DNA of 64,000 bases from Methanobacterium paludis (GTDB taxonomy: Archaea; Methanobacteriota; Methanobacteria; Methanobacteriales; Methanobacteriaceae). Below the pieces are notes generated by a model, which made no database searches, had not been told where the DNA came from, and was given only the letters and a program-made list of their open reading frames with translations. The stretch spans positions 558,001 through 622,000 of the forward strand of contig NC_015574.1 of NCBI RefSeq assembly GCF_000214725.1, read 5' to 3'. Both the position numbers and the translations under genes were made by a program. Positions 25,680-34,389 of the stretch are shown here, in pieces (the stretch's first letter is position 1; each line of letters opens with the position of its first letter).

Positions 25680-27146
25680 TTATTTTCCTGTCACATCGCT
25701 CTTTTTAACTTCACTATCCATATTATCACTCAAGAACAGTTCTTTAAGGAACAGGCAGATTACAAGTCCTGCAACACTTATCACAAGCCCGGAAAGGAAC
25801 ACGTTGTGAATGGCCAGGCTCATGATTGCAGGTGGAACGTTTTTGGCTGTCTGTATATCCATGTTCACAGAGAGGTTCACAATAACTCCAAAGACTGGTA
25901 GGGCGACTGTTGCACCGATATTACGGAAAAATTGCATGGATGCAGTAACAGTTCCAAGGTCTCGTTTTCCAACTGCATTTTGAACTGCAACGTTGAACAC
26001 AGGGAACATCATACCGGATCCAAGGCCGAGTATGGTGGAGTAGATGAGCAGTTGGGTAATCCCTGTACCTGTGGTCATGGTTGAAAGGAGCCACATACCC
26101 AGGGTAATCATCATAAATGCCAGAATTCCCATTTTTTTGTAGGTTCCTGTCCTTGATATGACCTGTCCCACAATAATCGAGGCAATGGTCAGGCTCACAA
26201 GCATTGGTGTTACTAACATCCCTGAAACTGCTGCACTCATGCCCTGCACACCCTGAATAAATAGAGGTATGTAGAGAATTCCGCAGAACATCACAGCACT
26301 TGCAAGGAACATGGCAATGGATGAAACGTTGAACACTGAACTGTTAAAGAGGTGAAGTGGTAAGATCGGTTCTCTGGCTCTTTTTTCAATGAACAGGAAG
26401 GCCACCAGCATAACAGCTGCAACTATAAACAGACCTGCAACGAGGATTGATGAAACTGATGCATTATCTACAAATGTGAGGGCCAGGAAAAGAGAGCTTA
26501 AACTGGCTGTAAGACTTATTATTCCGGAGTAATCTATGATTCCTTCTGTTACGACCTCTTTCAAATGTGGGAAGTGTGATCTGAGTATGTATAATGCTGT
26601 TAATCCCACTGGAATGTTGATGAAGAAGACCCATGGCCATCCCATGAAATCTGTTATTACCCCACCGAGCACAGGGCCCAGTACACTTGCAAAACCGAAT
26701 ACAGACGAGAGTATTCCCATATATTTTCCCCTCTGTCTTGGGGGGAATATCTCAGCTACCACAATAAATGGGATTGTTAGAAGCACACCACCCCCTATAC
26801 CTTGCAATCCCCGGAATATTATAAGTTCCAGCATGTTTTGTGAAAATCCACATATAACTGAGCTTACCATGAAAAGGACAAGTCCGATTATTAAAATCTT
26901 TTTACGGCCGTAAATATCTGATAATTTTCCTGAAAGTATTATGGCAATGGTTGATGTTAAAAGGTAGATTGTGAACGGCCAGACGTAGTAAGCCATACCT
27001 CCAAGACTTGCTATGACCTTTGGCATGGCTGTGCTCATGATGGAGTTGTCCAGTGCAGCTACTAGCATGGTGATCATCAGACCTGCCAGCAGTACCTTGA
27101 TATTTTTTGGGTTAAATTTTTCAGATTCCATTTTAGACCTCTTCAA
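25680..27146 (-). CDS. MFS drug exporter, DHA2 (EmrB/QacA) type
   Basis: A 488-residue transporter with about 14 membrane segments, as in the DHA2 proton-drug antiporters. Diagnostic motifs are the early LDNSIMSTAMPKV, motif A GKLSDIYGRKK, and motif C GFASVLGPVLGGVI. It overlaps the end of the MarR regulator gene by 14 bases, so the two are co-transcribed and probably coupled. The MarR protein is the likely controller, through a 25-bp inverted repeat upstream. The substrate is unknown; toxic organic compounds are usual for the family. Confidence 0.92.
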   Translation of the reverse strand: MKRSKMESEKFNPKNIKVLLAGLMITMLVAALDNSIMSTAMPKVIASLGGMAYYVWPFTIYLLTSTIAIILSGKLSDIYGRKKILIIGLVLFMVSSVICGFSQNMLELIIFRGLQGIGGGVLLTIPFIVVAEIFPPRQRGKYMGILSSVFGFASVLGPVLGGVITDFMGWPWVFFINIPVGLTALYILRSHFPHLKEVVTEGIIDYSGIISLTASLSSLFLALTFVDNASVSSILVAGLFIVAAVMLVAFLFIEKRAREPILPLHLFNSSVFNVSSIAMFLASAVMFCGILYIPLFIQGVQGMSAAVSGMLVTPMLVSLTIASIIVGQVISRTGTYKKMGILAFMMITLGMWLLSTMTTGTGITQLLIYSTILGLGSGMMFPVFNVAVQNAVGKRDLGTVTASMQFFRNIGATVALPVFGVIVNLSVNMDIQTAKNVPPAIMSLAIHNVFLSGLVISVAGLVICLFLKELFLSDNMDSEVKKSDVTGK

Positions 27147-27588
27147 TTTTTAAAAGTATTTTTTTGATGTTTTCAGTACTTTGATACAATGATTCAAGCT
27201 CTTCCTTGCTGAGAGCTGATAAATTCTTTTTAATTATTATTTCAACCTCTTTTTGGGAAGTTGCTATGAAACTTTTTCCCTTGGGGGTTATTTCTATTCT
27301 GATTATTCTTCGGTCTTTTTTATCAGGTAAACGTTTTACCATACCTTCTTCTGCTAGTTTATCTATTTGAACCGTCATGTTGGGTTTGGATATGTGTAAT
27401 TTCTTTCCAATATGTGATATTGGGAGGTCATCGTAGTGTTCCAGTACTCCGAGTATTTGATAGTGGATATTCAATCTCTGTTTAGAAGTAGCTTCTTCTG
27501 GTGTTGTTACTTTCTGATAAAAAAGTGGAAGGTACTTCAAAAGATTATCTACCAACTTTTCCATTTGCGTTTCATTCATTAAATTCAC
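27133..27588 (-). CDS. MarR-family transcriptional regulator
   Basis: The 151-residue winged-helix protein shows the MarR DNA-binding core, LPISHIGKKLHISKPNMTVQIDKLAEEGMVKRLPDKKDRRIIRIEI spread over about residues 57-101, with the wing PDKKDRR. MarR proteins are dimers that bind inverted repeats and release them when they bind small molecules. It is the first gene of an operon with an MFS exporter, the classical self-regulated efflux layout. AGGTGAA precedes its ATG. A perfect 11-bp-armed inverted repeat lies 36 bases upstream of the start. Confidence 0.93.
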   Translation of the reverse strand: MNLMNETQMEKLVDNLLKYLPLFYQKVTTPEEATSKQRLNIHYQILGVLEHYDDLPISHIGKKLHISKPNMTVQIDKLAEEGMVKRLPDKKDRRIIRIEITPKGKSFIATSQKEVEIIIKKNLSALSKEELESLYQSTENIKKILLKIEEV

Positions 27589-27623
27589 CTTTAATAATGT
27601 TCAAGAATTTTAGTTCAACTTTA

Positions 27624-27648
27624 AAATAGTTAAACTTTTTAACTATTT
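27624..27648 (-). promoter_or_regulatory. Candidate MarR operator
   Basis: AAATAGTTAAA and TTTAACTATTT form a perfect inverted repeat with a 3-base centre (27635-27637), in the promoter region of the MarR-MFS operon. Size and symmetry fit a MarR dimer site; binding is inferred. Confidence 0.5.
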
Positions 27649-27820
27649 AATAATTTAACTAATTTATATTTAAATCTTTCTCCAAAGAAAAGACCACACA
27701 AAACATGATGCAAGAAGATTTACACAAAAACAAAAATAGTAGGAGAAGAATAAACAAAATTAATTCTAACAAGTTGTATAGGTTGATTGGATTCATGATC
27801 TTTTAAAGGAGTTGATGCCA

Positions 27821-28300
27821 ATGATAAAAATTCAGGATGCCATGGAAAAAAATGTTATAAAATTCAAATCCACAGACAAGATAATCGATGTTGCACAGAG
27901 TTTAAGAGATAATAAGATAAGTGGAGCTCCTATAGTTGATGATGACGGTAAAGTTATTGGAATAGTGAGCGAAGGAGACATAATGAGGCTGATTGAAGTT
28001 CACTCTCCTCAGATGAACCTCATATTACCATCACCCCTTGACTGGATCGAGCTACCGCTCCGCATGAAACATGAATATGATGAGATAACAAAAGGGCTTA
28101 AAACAGCAGCTAAGGTCCTCATAGGCGAGATAATGACCAAAAAAGTTGTATCAGTCTTACCTGATGCATCAATATCCGATGGTGCAGCGCTCATGGACTC
28201 CCATGATATTAAAAGGCTTCCAGTTGTGGATGCAGATAAAAAACTTGTGGGCATAGTTACAAGAGGAGATATCATAGGTGCTATGGTGAGGTTTGGATGA
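27821..28300 (+). CDS. Two-CBS-domain protein coupled to cfbC
   Basis: About 159 residues made of a CBS pair (first DNKISGAPIVDDDGKVIGIVSEGDIM, in the segment from about residue 31; second DSHDIKRLPVVDADKKLVGIVTRGDI). CBS pairs bind adenine nucleotides or SAM and act as energy or ligand sensors. I choose the ATG at 27821, with AAAGGAG 9 bases ahead; an earlier in-frame TTG/ATG at 27812/27815 is too near that site. Its last codons overlap the start of cfbC (ATGA), so the two proteins are made together, suggesting a link to F430 synthesis or to the ATP state it needs. Confidence 0.88.
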   Translation: MIKIQDAMEKNVIKFKSTDKIIDVAQSLRDNKISGAPIVDDDGKVIGIVSEGDIMRLIEVHSPQMNLILPSPLDWIELPLRMKHEYDEITKGLKTAAKVLIGEIMTKKVVSVLPDASISDGAALMDSHDIKRLPVVDADKKLVGIVTRGDIIGAMVRFG

Positions 28301-29091
28301 GTAAGACCAAACGAATAGCTATCTATGGAAAGGGGGGAATTGGAAAATCCACCATTGTCTCCAACATAGCAGCAGCATACTCTGAAAACTGCAACGTGCT
28401 GGTTATAGGCTGCGACCCCAAGGCGGACACCACTAGAACCCTGGTGGGAAGCAGGATACCAACCATCCTTGAAATTGTGAAGCGTAAAAAAGGGGCATCA
28501 CCTGATGAAATCCTTTTTAAAGGCTACGGTGGTGTGAGATGCGTGGAAAGTGGGGGCCCGGAACCTGGAGTTGGATGTGCAGGTCGTGGTGTTATAGTGG
28601 CCATGAACCTCCTTGAGAAGCTTGAAATATTCTCAGAAGACCTCGACGTTATCATCTATGATGTACTAGGTGATGTGGTCTGTGGAGGATTTGCAGTTCC
28701 TCTAAGGGAAGAATTTGCAGATGAAGTTTACATTGTAACATCTGGGGAGTACATGGCATTATACGCGGCTAACAACATCTGTAAAGGTATAAAAAAGCTT
28801 AAAAGTCGTTTTGGTGGTGTCATATGCAATCGCAGAGGACTCAAAGATGAAGTAAAAATAGTAGGGGAATTTGCTGAGCGGGTTGGAAGCAAGATCATTG
28901 GAGTCATACCAAAAAGCGAGCTGGTCCAGAAGAGTGAGTATGAGGCCAAAACTGTTGTTGAAAAATTTCCTGATTCTAAGCAAACTGAACTCTACAGAAA
29001 ACTTGCAAAAGCCATATATCTAAATGAAGATTTTGTAGTTCCTGAACCTATGGGTATAGATGAATTTGAAGAGTTTTTCAGGCAATTTTAA
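28297..29091 (+). CDS. cfbC: NifH-like reductase of coenzyme F430 synthesis
   Basis: CfbC is the ATP-dependent iron-sulfur reductase that passes electrons to CfbD for the reductive cyclisation of Ni-sirohydrochlorin a,c-diamide on the way to F430, the methyl-CoM reductase cofactor. The 264-residue length fits. Visible features are the P-loop GKGGIGKST (11-19), CDPKADTT at 39-46, and the Fe-S ligands C94 (GVGCAGRG) and C129 (GDVVCGGF). Nitrogenase NifH is the main alternative, but the size, the lack of nif neighbours and its solitary setting with a CBS protein favour CfbC. CfbD is not in the window. Confidence 0.88.
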   Translation: MSKTKRIAIYGKGGIGKSTIVSNIAAAYSENCNVLVIGCDPKADTTRTLVGSRIPTILEIVKRKKGASPDEILFKGYGGVRCVESGGPEPGVGCAGRGVIVAMNLLEKLEIFSEDLDVIIYDVLGDVVCGGFAVPLREEFADEVYIVTSGEYMALYAANNICKGIKKLKSRFGGVICNRRGLKDEVKIVGEFAERVGSKIIGVIPKSELVQKSEYEAKTVVEKFPDSKQTELYRKLAKAIYLNEDFVVPEPMGIDEFEEFFRQF

Positions 29092-29433
29092 GAGTTGATA
29101 ACCAATAGTTTAGAAAGTTTGATAAAATTCTAAGTTGAGGAGTTTTTCCAATACTCGAGTTTTTCCAAACTCAATGGATTTGATTAATTAACTTTTAACT
29201 TTAATTTTTTATTTCTTTAAAATTTTATTTTTCAACTGAAATCGGAAGTGTTAGATTAAAAAATTTCTAGAATATTAGATTAAAAGATCTGCCATATGCT
29301 TGATTTAAGCTTAAATATAAAAGAAGATCCAAACTTTTCTCATGGTTTAATGATTTTTTCTTTCAATTAAATGATGGTACTCTTCGTAATGGATCATAAT
29401 GATCCAATGGGTACATATCTACCCATGATATTG
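29092..29433. other. Convergent gap with a 17-bp palindrome
   Basis: The 342 bases separate cfbC from a leftward gene. ACTCGAGTTTTTCC and GAGTTTTTCC repeat near 29139-29168, with T runs that could end transcription. A perfect palindrome lies at 29390-29406. No gene is seen. Confidence 0.35.
29390..29406. repeat. 17-bp perfect inverted repeat
   Basis: TGGATCATAATGATCCA is symmetrical about the A at 29398. It lies 28 bases past the stop of the leftward GIY-YIG gene, not at any visible promoter, so it may be part of a terminator rather than an operator. Confidence 0.4.
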
Positions 29434-29883
29434 TTAAATTTTTAAGGTTTCTAAATTTTCAGGCTTGAGTTTCAGTTTTTTAAATGAATTGGAGCAGATT
29501 TCATCTGGTTTGAGGTCATTAAAGTAAAAAAGATGTGATTGACACTTACAGTCGGAACATCCGAACTTTGGGACACCTTCCCCATTTTTTGAGATTTCCG
29601 ATGCTATGCTGCACTCCCATCTATCGTCACTAACTGCAAAAACAACGTCAACAACCTCTGCATTTTCATTTTTTAGGAGGTAGTCAACGTGCCAGTGCAG
29701 TTTTTTATCATTGCTGAGATGCCTTTTGATGCGGCTTTCAAGGGAGTTGAGTGCAGAACCCACGTAAACGTAGTATCCCTTTTTAAAATTTATAAAACCC
29801 TGCTTTCCCACTTTTATTCTAGATTTCTGATTTAAATGGATAACCAGGCAGTATGTGCCCTTTAAAACATCTTTTTTTGGCAT
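29434..29883 (-). CDS. GIY-YIG-like DUF123 protein
   Basis: The 149-residue protein has the GIY-YIG-like core of the DUF123 group: GTYCLVIHL, then GYYVYVGSALNSLESRIKRHL in the positions of the GIY and YIG strands, HWHVDYLL, and a cysteine cluster GCSDCKCQSHLFYF near the end. Archaeal DUF123 proteins are small predicted nucleases of unknown target, sometimes fused to endonuclease III. Here it stands alone. The catalytic Arg and Tyr positions look retained, but activity is not established. Confidence 0.8.
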   Translation of the reverse strand: MPKKDVLKGTYCLVIHLNQKSRIKVGKQGFINFKKGYYVYVGSALNSLESRIKRHLSNDKKLHWHVDYLLKNENAEVVDVVFAVSDDRWECSIASEISKNGEGVPKFGCSDCKCQSHLFYFNDLKPDEICSNSFKKLKLKPENLETLKI

Positions 29884-30125
29884 GAAATCTCCTGTTTTTT
29901 ATAATTAAGGCAGAATCAATTAGCATTTTATTTTTGTACATTACTATTTTTTAATTTTTTATACTGCAGCTTTCTATTTAAAAATATTAGAGTTTCCTAT
30001 TTAAAAATACTAAATTTTTATTTAAAAATAATCTCCTTTTGTGTAATGGTTTATATTTAAAATAACACATCTATTATACAATTACCTTAACCCACATTAA
30101 ATTAAGATTTAGGGAGGAAAATGTT

Positions 30126-30539
30126 TTGGAATACACTTTTTTTGCAAAGGGGCATCCGAACGTCACATCGAAGCACAAAACAACCTTTGAGGTGACGAAG
30201 GACCTGGATATGGGAATTAGAGCAGACTGCATCATAGGGGTTTCATCCGGAATCAAGATGGACGACTTTCCAGAAGAGATTAAAGAAGTCATAAAAAATG
30301 AAAATACAGTTATAAAAATTTTGCTTGAAACTGAAAATGCAGCCGATGAAATAACAGGATACGGGCATCCCGAACTTACACTTGATCATCCCACAGACAT
30401 GGTCTGCAGGAAAAGCGAGTTCAAATGCAACAGGACTTTGATGATAAAGGCGGATAAAGCAGCATGCGACCTTAAAAAAGATTTAATAAATGATTTAAGC
30501 AAGGGTAAATCACTGAAAGTTGTGATAAAGGTTGGTTGA
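30126..30539 (+). CDS. DUF371 family protein
   Basis: This 137-residue archaeal protein is recognised by its opening (EYTFFAKGHPNVTSKHKTTFE) and by GYGHPELTLDHPTDMVCRKS. The family is widespread in archaea and has no established function. The start is TTG at 30126: GGGAGG lies 8 bases before it, while the nearby ATG at 30121 is out of frame and soon stops. The following methyltransferase gene begins 62 bases later and may be co-transcribed. Confidence 0.8.
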   Translation: MEYTFFAKGHPNVTSKHKTTFEVTKDLDMGIRADCIIGVSSGIKMDDFPEEIKEVIKNENTVIKILLETENAADEITGYGHPELTLDHPTDMVCRKSEFKCNRTLMIKADKAACDLKKDLINDLSKGKSLKVVIKVG

Positions 30540-30601
30540 TTGTGTTGTGATTTGATTGATTGTGTTATGTGATAATTGGAATATAAAGAAGATGTGTCTG
30601 A

Positions 30602-31177
30602 ATGTTTGAAAATCGTAAGTTAAAAAAAATTAAAAAACTCAATAAAAAGGCAGCTAAGCCTGAATTCAAATCAGATGAAATTTTAAAATCTCTTAAACTG
30701 CATGAAAACGATAGGATTGCAGATATTGGCTGTGGTGGGGGCTATTTCACCTTCAAGTTTTCAAAGAACGTTGGAAAAAATGGAATAGTGTACGCAGTTG
30801 ACATGGAACTAGAATGTCTCGATTACGTGAAGGATGAAGCTCAAAAACAGGGCATAAAAAATATAGAAACAGTTCTGGCAGAAGATGGCAGTCTTGAACT
30901 TGAAAATGGTTTGAGCCTTGTTTTTTTAAGGAACGTCTTCCACCACATTGAGGATCCTGTAAACTACTTTAAACATTTAAAACAGTTTTTAGCTCCTGAT
31001 GGAAGAATTGTTATTATAGACTACAAGAAAACTAAAAAAATCAACTTTGTGAACCTTTTTGGTCACTACACTCCTGAAGATGAGATTCTAAGTGTCATGG
31101 AAAATAGTGGGTATCTTCTTTCAGAAAAATTCAATTTTTTATCCTCTCAATCGTTTATCCTCTTCAAAAACGAGTAA
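30602..31177 (+). CDS. Class I SAM-dependent methyltransferase
   Basis: The 191-residue protein has the Rossmann methyltransferase motif I IADIGCGGGYFTFKFS (about residues 39-54), an acidic residue after strand 2 (YAVDMELECLDYV), and motif IV-like LVFLRNVFHHIEDP. It resembles UbiE/Methyltransf_11 types acting on small molecules. A basic N-terminus (about 20 residues with many Lys) precedes the fold. The substrate is unknown. It follows the DUF371 gene. Confidence 0.82.
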   Translation: MFENRKLKKIKKLNKKAAKPEFKSDEILKSLKLHENDRIADIGCGGGYFTFKFSKNVGKNGIVYAVDMELECLDYVKDEAQKQGIKNIETVLAEDGSLELENGLSLVFLRNVFHHIEDPVNYFKHLKQFLAPDGRIVIIDYKKTKKINFVNLFGHYTPEDEILSVMENSGYLLSEKFNFLSSQSFILFKNE

Positions 31178-31330
31178 AAGGATAAAATTCATTTTTAATT
31201 CTCTTTTAATCTTTTTTATTTAAAGTTCTAAAAGACTATAATTTTTGACGTTTCAAAATCATTAAAAAAAGATCTGTTCATCAAATAATCCAAATTTTGA
31301 GGATGTTAAAAGTAGAAGTTAACTGTTAAG

Positions 31331-31414
<84 letters not shown>

Positions 31415-31582
31415 GTGATCAGATGTTTCTCACTACATGTGAGCATACCAACATTTTTATCTCTCAGTATTTAAATGTTTTCCTTGGATTTTAGGGTTTA
31501 ATATTAACTTAATAAAGATGGAATACAAAATAGGAACCACTTAAACCTATATTCATGGAAAAATAGATATAAGAATGATTTT

Positions 31583-31873
31583 ATGCAAGCTGTAAAAGAA
31601 TCTGGAGAGGGAATACTCGTTGATATAGAGGTATCTCCAAAATCTGGAAAATTTGAAATAGCAGGCTACAATGAGTGGAGAGAGGCCATTGAAGTTAAAA
31701 TAAAGGCTGTTCCCCAGAAGGGCAAGGCAAACAAGGAAATAATAAAAGAATTTTCCAAGCTCACCAAAAACCCCGTTGAAATTATATCTGGACATAAAAG
31801 CCACCGTAAAACCATAAAAATTTATAATATGGCTAAAACTGAGTTTTTAAAAATTTTAGATTCTTATTTCTAA
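31583..31873 (+). CDS. DUF167 (YggU-like) family protein
   Basis: The 96-residue protein fits the DUF167 fold: ILVDIEVSPKSGKFEI, EIKVKA-like EVKIKAVPQKGKANKEIIKEFS, and VEIISGHKSHRKTIKI. The family is conserved in bacteria, archaea and eukaryotes without an agreed function. The ATG at 31583 is the only start giving this frame; the ATG 8 bases earlier is out of frame. No good ribosome site is visible. Confidence 0.85.
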   Translation: MQAVKESGEGILVDIEVSPKSGKFEIAGYNEWREAIEVKIKAVPQKGKANKEIIKEFSKLTKNPVEIISGHKSHRKTIKIYNMAKTEFLKILDSYF

Positions 31874-31970
31874 AATTAAGTAAAACTACTTAATTTATAA
31901 CCCCTTATTAACCCAATTTTTTTAGATATTATTTTCAAAATTAGATGTAAACTACAAACAATACCGAGGA

Positions 31971-32177
31971 TTATAAAATTAATTTTTTAGATCGTGCCAT
32001 TTTAACTATTATCGCCAGAGATATAACTTCACTTGCCACAAGTAAAGTTAAAAAAATTACTACAGCTTTGATAACCCCAGTTTTACCGGTTATTAAAATC
32101 ACTATTAAAAAGATAATCACAGAAAATATGAACGCTCCGACCATAAAAGCTGCTACGAGTGTATTATTTAGACTCAT
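31971..32177 (-). CDS. Small two-helix membrane protein A
   Basis: A 68-residue protein with two membrane helices (VAAFMVGAFIFSVIIFLIVILITG and VIKAVVIFLTLLVASEVISLAIIV) and a basic tail. It resembles the neighbouring 65-residue protein in the AGAF(I/V)F(S/A)V segment and helix spacing, so the two are probably tandem duplicates. No known family or function. Confidence 0.5.
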   Translation of the reverse strand: MSLNNTLVAAFMVGAFIFSVIIFLIVILITGKTGVIKAVVIFLTLLVASEVISLAIIVKMARSKKLIL

Positions 32178-32256
32178 ACTCTTTTTTTAACACCGGACTT
32201 ACCAATTTTTAAATTTAACTTATCCTATTGATTGATATCTCGTTAATTAGACTAAA

Positions 32257-32454
32257 TTATTCATATTTACCAATTTTTGTTGCCACAAATATGAATATCA
32301 ATAAGAATACCACGACCGCGCTAATAAACCCATAGGTGTTGCCTGCTATCATACCTACAATAACATAGGCAAGCACAGCAAATACGAATGCTCCTGCAAC
32401 TACAGCTACTATAATTTCGTTGCCAATTTTGCCTCCATCGTCTTGGATTATCAT
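32257..32454 (-). CDS. Small two-helix membrane protein B
   Basis: A 65-residue protein with a short acidic start (IIQDDGGKIGNEI) and two membrane helices (VAVVAGAFVFAVLAYVIVGMIAG and FISAVVVFLLIFIFVATKIG). It lies 79 bases upstream of its apparent paralogue on the same strand. No ribosome site of note and no recognised family. Confidence 0.5.
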   Translation of the reverse strand: MIIQDDGGKIGNEIIVAVVAGAFVFAVLAYVIVGMIAGNTYGFISAVVVFLLIFIFVATKIGKYE

Positions 32455-32767
32455 AGGTATTATTTTTAACTTTCTGGCCTAAATTTTTTTCCATAGCTAA
32501 TTGTAAATGGCCCAAATTTTCAGCATAACTTGAATTAGGAACCTTAAAAAGCTAATTAAAACACAATGAGTTATTACATCTTAAATAGAAAAATTCTAAA
32601 TATTTTAAATGGAAAAAACTCTAAAATATTCGAAAATAAGAAGGTAAAAAAGAGAAGAAAGTCCCCTCTTCACAGATAATATTCTTTTTTTATCCTTTAA
32701 AGGGAAATACCATTATTTTTATTCGTTAAAAAAAAGATGGAAGAAATGTTTTTAATTTCTATTTTAT
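32455..32767. other. 313-base intergenic region
   Basis: It lies between the small membrane protein genes and the end of the dTDP-glucose dehydratase gene, both leftward. It holds A/T-rich repeats around TTCTAAATATTTTAAA / CTCTAAAATATTCGAAAAT (32591-32636) and TTTTTT runs that may end rfbB transcription. No open frame is supported. Confidence 0.35.
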
Positions 32768-33718
32768 CTATCCTTTTAAAAACTTTAAAAACATGGAAGG
32801 GTTTGCCTTGTACCAGTTGATGGTTTCGCGTAATGCGTCTTTAAATTCCCATTCAGGTTTCCATCCAAGCCCATTTAGTTTGGTTGAATCTAGAGAGTAC
32901 CTTCTGTCGTGTCCCAGACGGTCGTCAACAAATTTTATTAAACTTTCAGGCTTTCCGAGAATGTCAAGTATCATATGGGTTATTTCGAGGTTGGTTTTCT
33001 CGTTTCCACCGCCTATGTTGTAGACTTCCCCTAATTTTCCCTTCGTCAATGCGGTGTATATTCCCCGACAGTTGTCAGGGGCATATATCCAGTCCCGGAC
33101 GTTCTGCCCGTCACCATAGACCGGAAGAGGTTTATTCTCCATGGCATTCATTATAAATAGAGGTATAAGCTTTTCAGGATATTGGTACGGTCCGAAGTTG
33201 TTACTGCTCCTTGTTATAAGAGTAGGGGTGCTGTATGTTTTGTAATATGCACTTACAAGCACATCAGCCCCGGCTTTACTTGCAGAGTACGGGCTTGATG
33301 GGTCTATGTTGCTTTTTTCGGTGAAAGAACCGTTATCTATGCTTCCGTACACTTCATCTGTTGATATTTGAAGGTACCTTTCCACATCGTACTTTCTAAC
33401 ATGTTCAAGAAGATTGTAAGTTCCTAAAACATCTGTTTTAACGAACACCCCTGGATCCTCTATGGATCTGTCGACATGGGTCTCTGCTGCGAAGTTCACA
33501 ACCATATCGCAGTCTTTCATTGCGGTTTTAACAGCTTCAGGGTCTTTTATATCTCCTTTAACAAATTCGATTTTATATTTGATATCCTTGAGATAATCGA
33601 GATTGGCGGCGTAGGTGAGCTTGTCCAGGACAACGAGTTCATGGTCATATTTTTCGATCATGTGGTGGACGAAGTTGCATCCTATAAAGCCAGCCCCTCC
33701 TGTTATGAGCATTTTCAT
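32768..33718 (-). CDS. rfbB: dTDP-glucose 4,6-dehydratase
   Basis: RfbB/RmlB turns dTDP-glucose into dTDP-4-keto-6-deoxyglucose. This 316-residue extended SDR enzyme shows the NAD motif GGAGFIG (6-12), AETHVDRSI, the STDEVYGS block holding catalytic Thr-Asp-Glu, and the YSASKAG Tyr/Lys pair. It is the second gene leftward after rfbC, in a cluster also encoding rfbD and rfbA on the other strand, so all four dTDP-rhamnose steps are present. The product probably feeds surface glycans or glycoproteins. Confidence 0.95.
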   Translation of the reverse strand: MKMLITGGAGFIGCNFVHHMIEKYDHELVVLDKLTYAANLDYLKDIKYKIEFVKGDIKDPEAVKTAMKDCDMVVNFAAETHVDRSIEDPGVFVKTDVLGTYNLLEHVRKYDVERYLQISTDEVYGSIDNGSFTEKSNIDPSSPYSASKAGADVLVSAYYKTYSTPTLITRSSNNFGPYQYPEKLIPLFIMNAMENKPLPVYGDGQNVRDWIYAPDNCRGIYTALTKGKLGEVYNIGGGNEKTNLEITHMILDILGKPESLIKFVDDRLGHDRRYSLDSTKLNGLGWKPEWEFKDALRETINWYKANPSMFLKFLKG

Positions 33719-33844
33719 CTAAATCACACCGTTTAATTTGATATGTTTTAATTGGTTTAATAAAAATCTTTAATTGGGTTATTTGCAATTTTTAAGTTGG
33801 TTATTTGCCAGTGGTAAGTATAATAATGTAAAAAAATTCAGATT

Positions 33845-34309
33845 TTATCCGTGTTTTTTACCTTCAAGTATCCAGTCGTATGGAATTTCGTCCGTGTCTG
33901 GAGGTAACCTGTATTCGTCGGGTTCATTGTAGTTGTAACTATGGGTTGGAACACTCACGAAGTAAGCTGTTTCTGTTCCAACAGCTTTAAATCCATGGTA
34001 TACGTATGTTGGGACACTTATGAGCATTGGATTTTTATCTCCAACAAAAAATTCGTTTATTTCACCGTATGTAGATGAATCTTTCCTTGAATCATAAAGT
34101 GCAACCTTCATCATGCCGTGTACGCATGTGAAATTGTCAGTCTGCTTTTTATGAAGATGCCATCCTTTAACAACTCCAGGATAAGCTGTGGTCATGTAAA
34201 CCTGGCCGAATTTTTCGAATATGTCATCATCAGATCTTAATATTTCCATAAGCCATCCCCTCTCATCGGGAACAACTTTCAAATTTTTTATTTTAACGCC
34301 TTCTATCAT
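33845..34309 (-). CDS. rfbC: dTDP-4-dehydrorhamnose 3,5-epimerase-like protein
   Basis: This 154-residue cupin-fold protein has KGWHLHKKQTDNFTCVHG, where the His residues lie at the RmlC active site, and FKAVGTETAYFVSVPTHSYN toward the end. It is some 25-30 residues shorter than typical bacterial RmlC, so it may be a short archaeal form. Placement beside rfbB, rfbD and rfbA supports epimerisation of the 4-keto-6-deoxy sugar before reduction. Another sugar epimerase activity is not excluded. Confidence 0.85.
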   Translation of the reverse strand: MIEGVKIKNLKVVPDERGWLMEILRSDDDIFEKFGQVYMTTAYPGVVKGWHLHKKQTDNFTCVHGMMKVALYDSRKDSSTYGEINEFFVGDKNPMLISVPTYVYHGFKAVGTETAYFVSVPTHSYNYNEPDEYRLPPDTDEIPYDWILEGKKHG

Positions 34310-34389
34310 AAAAACACCTTTTTATATTCAAAAAAACCTTTTTTATACTCTCAAAACTTTTATATATTCTATTCTTATTAACCATTACC

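Noticed and set aside
28297..29091. Nitrogenase reductase nifH
   Set aside because: P-loop and Fe-S ligands are shared, but there are no nif neighbours and the protein fits the CfbC group better in length and context.
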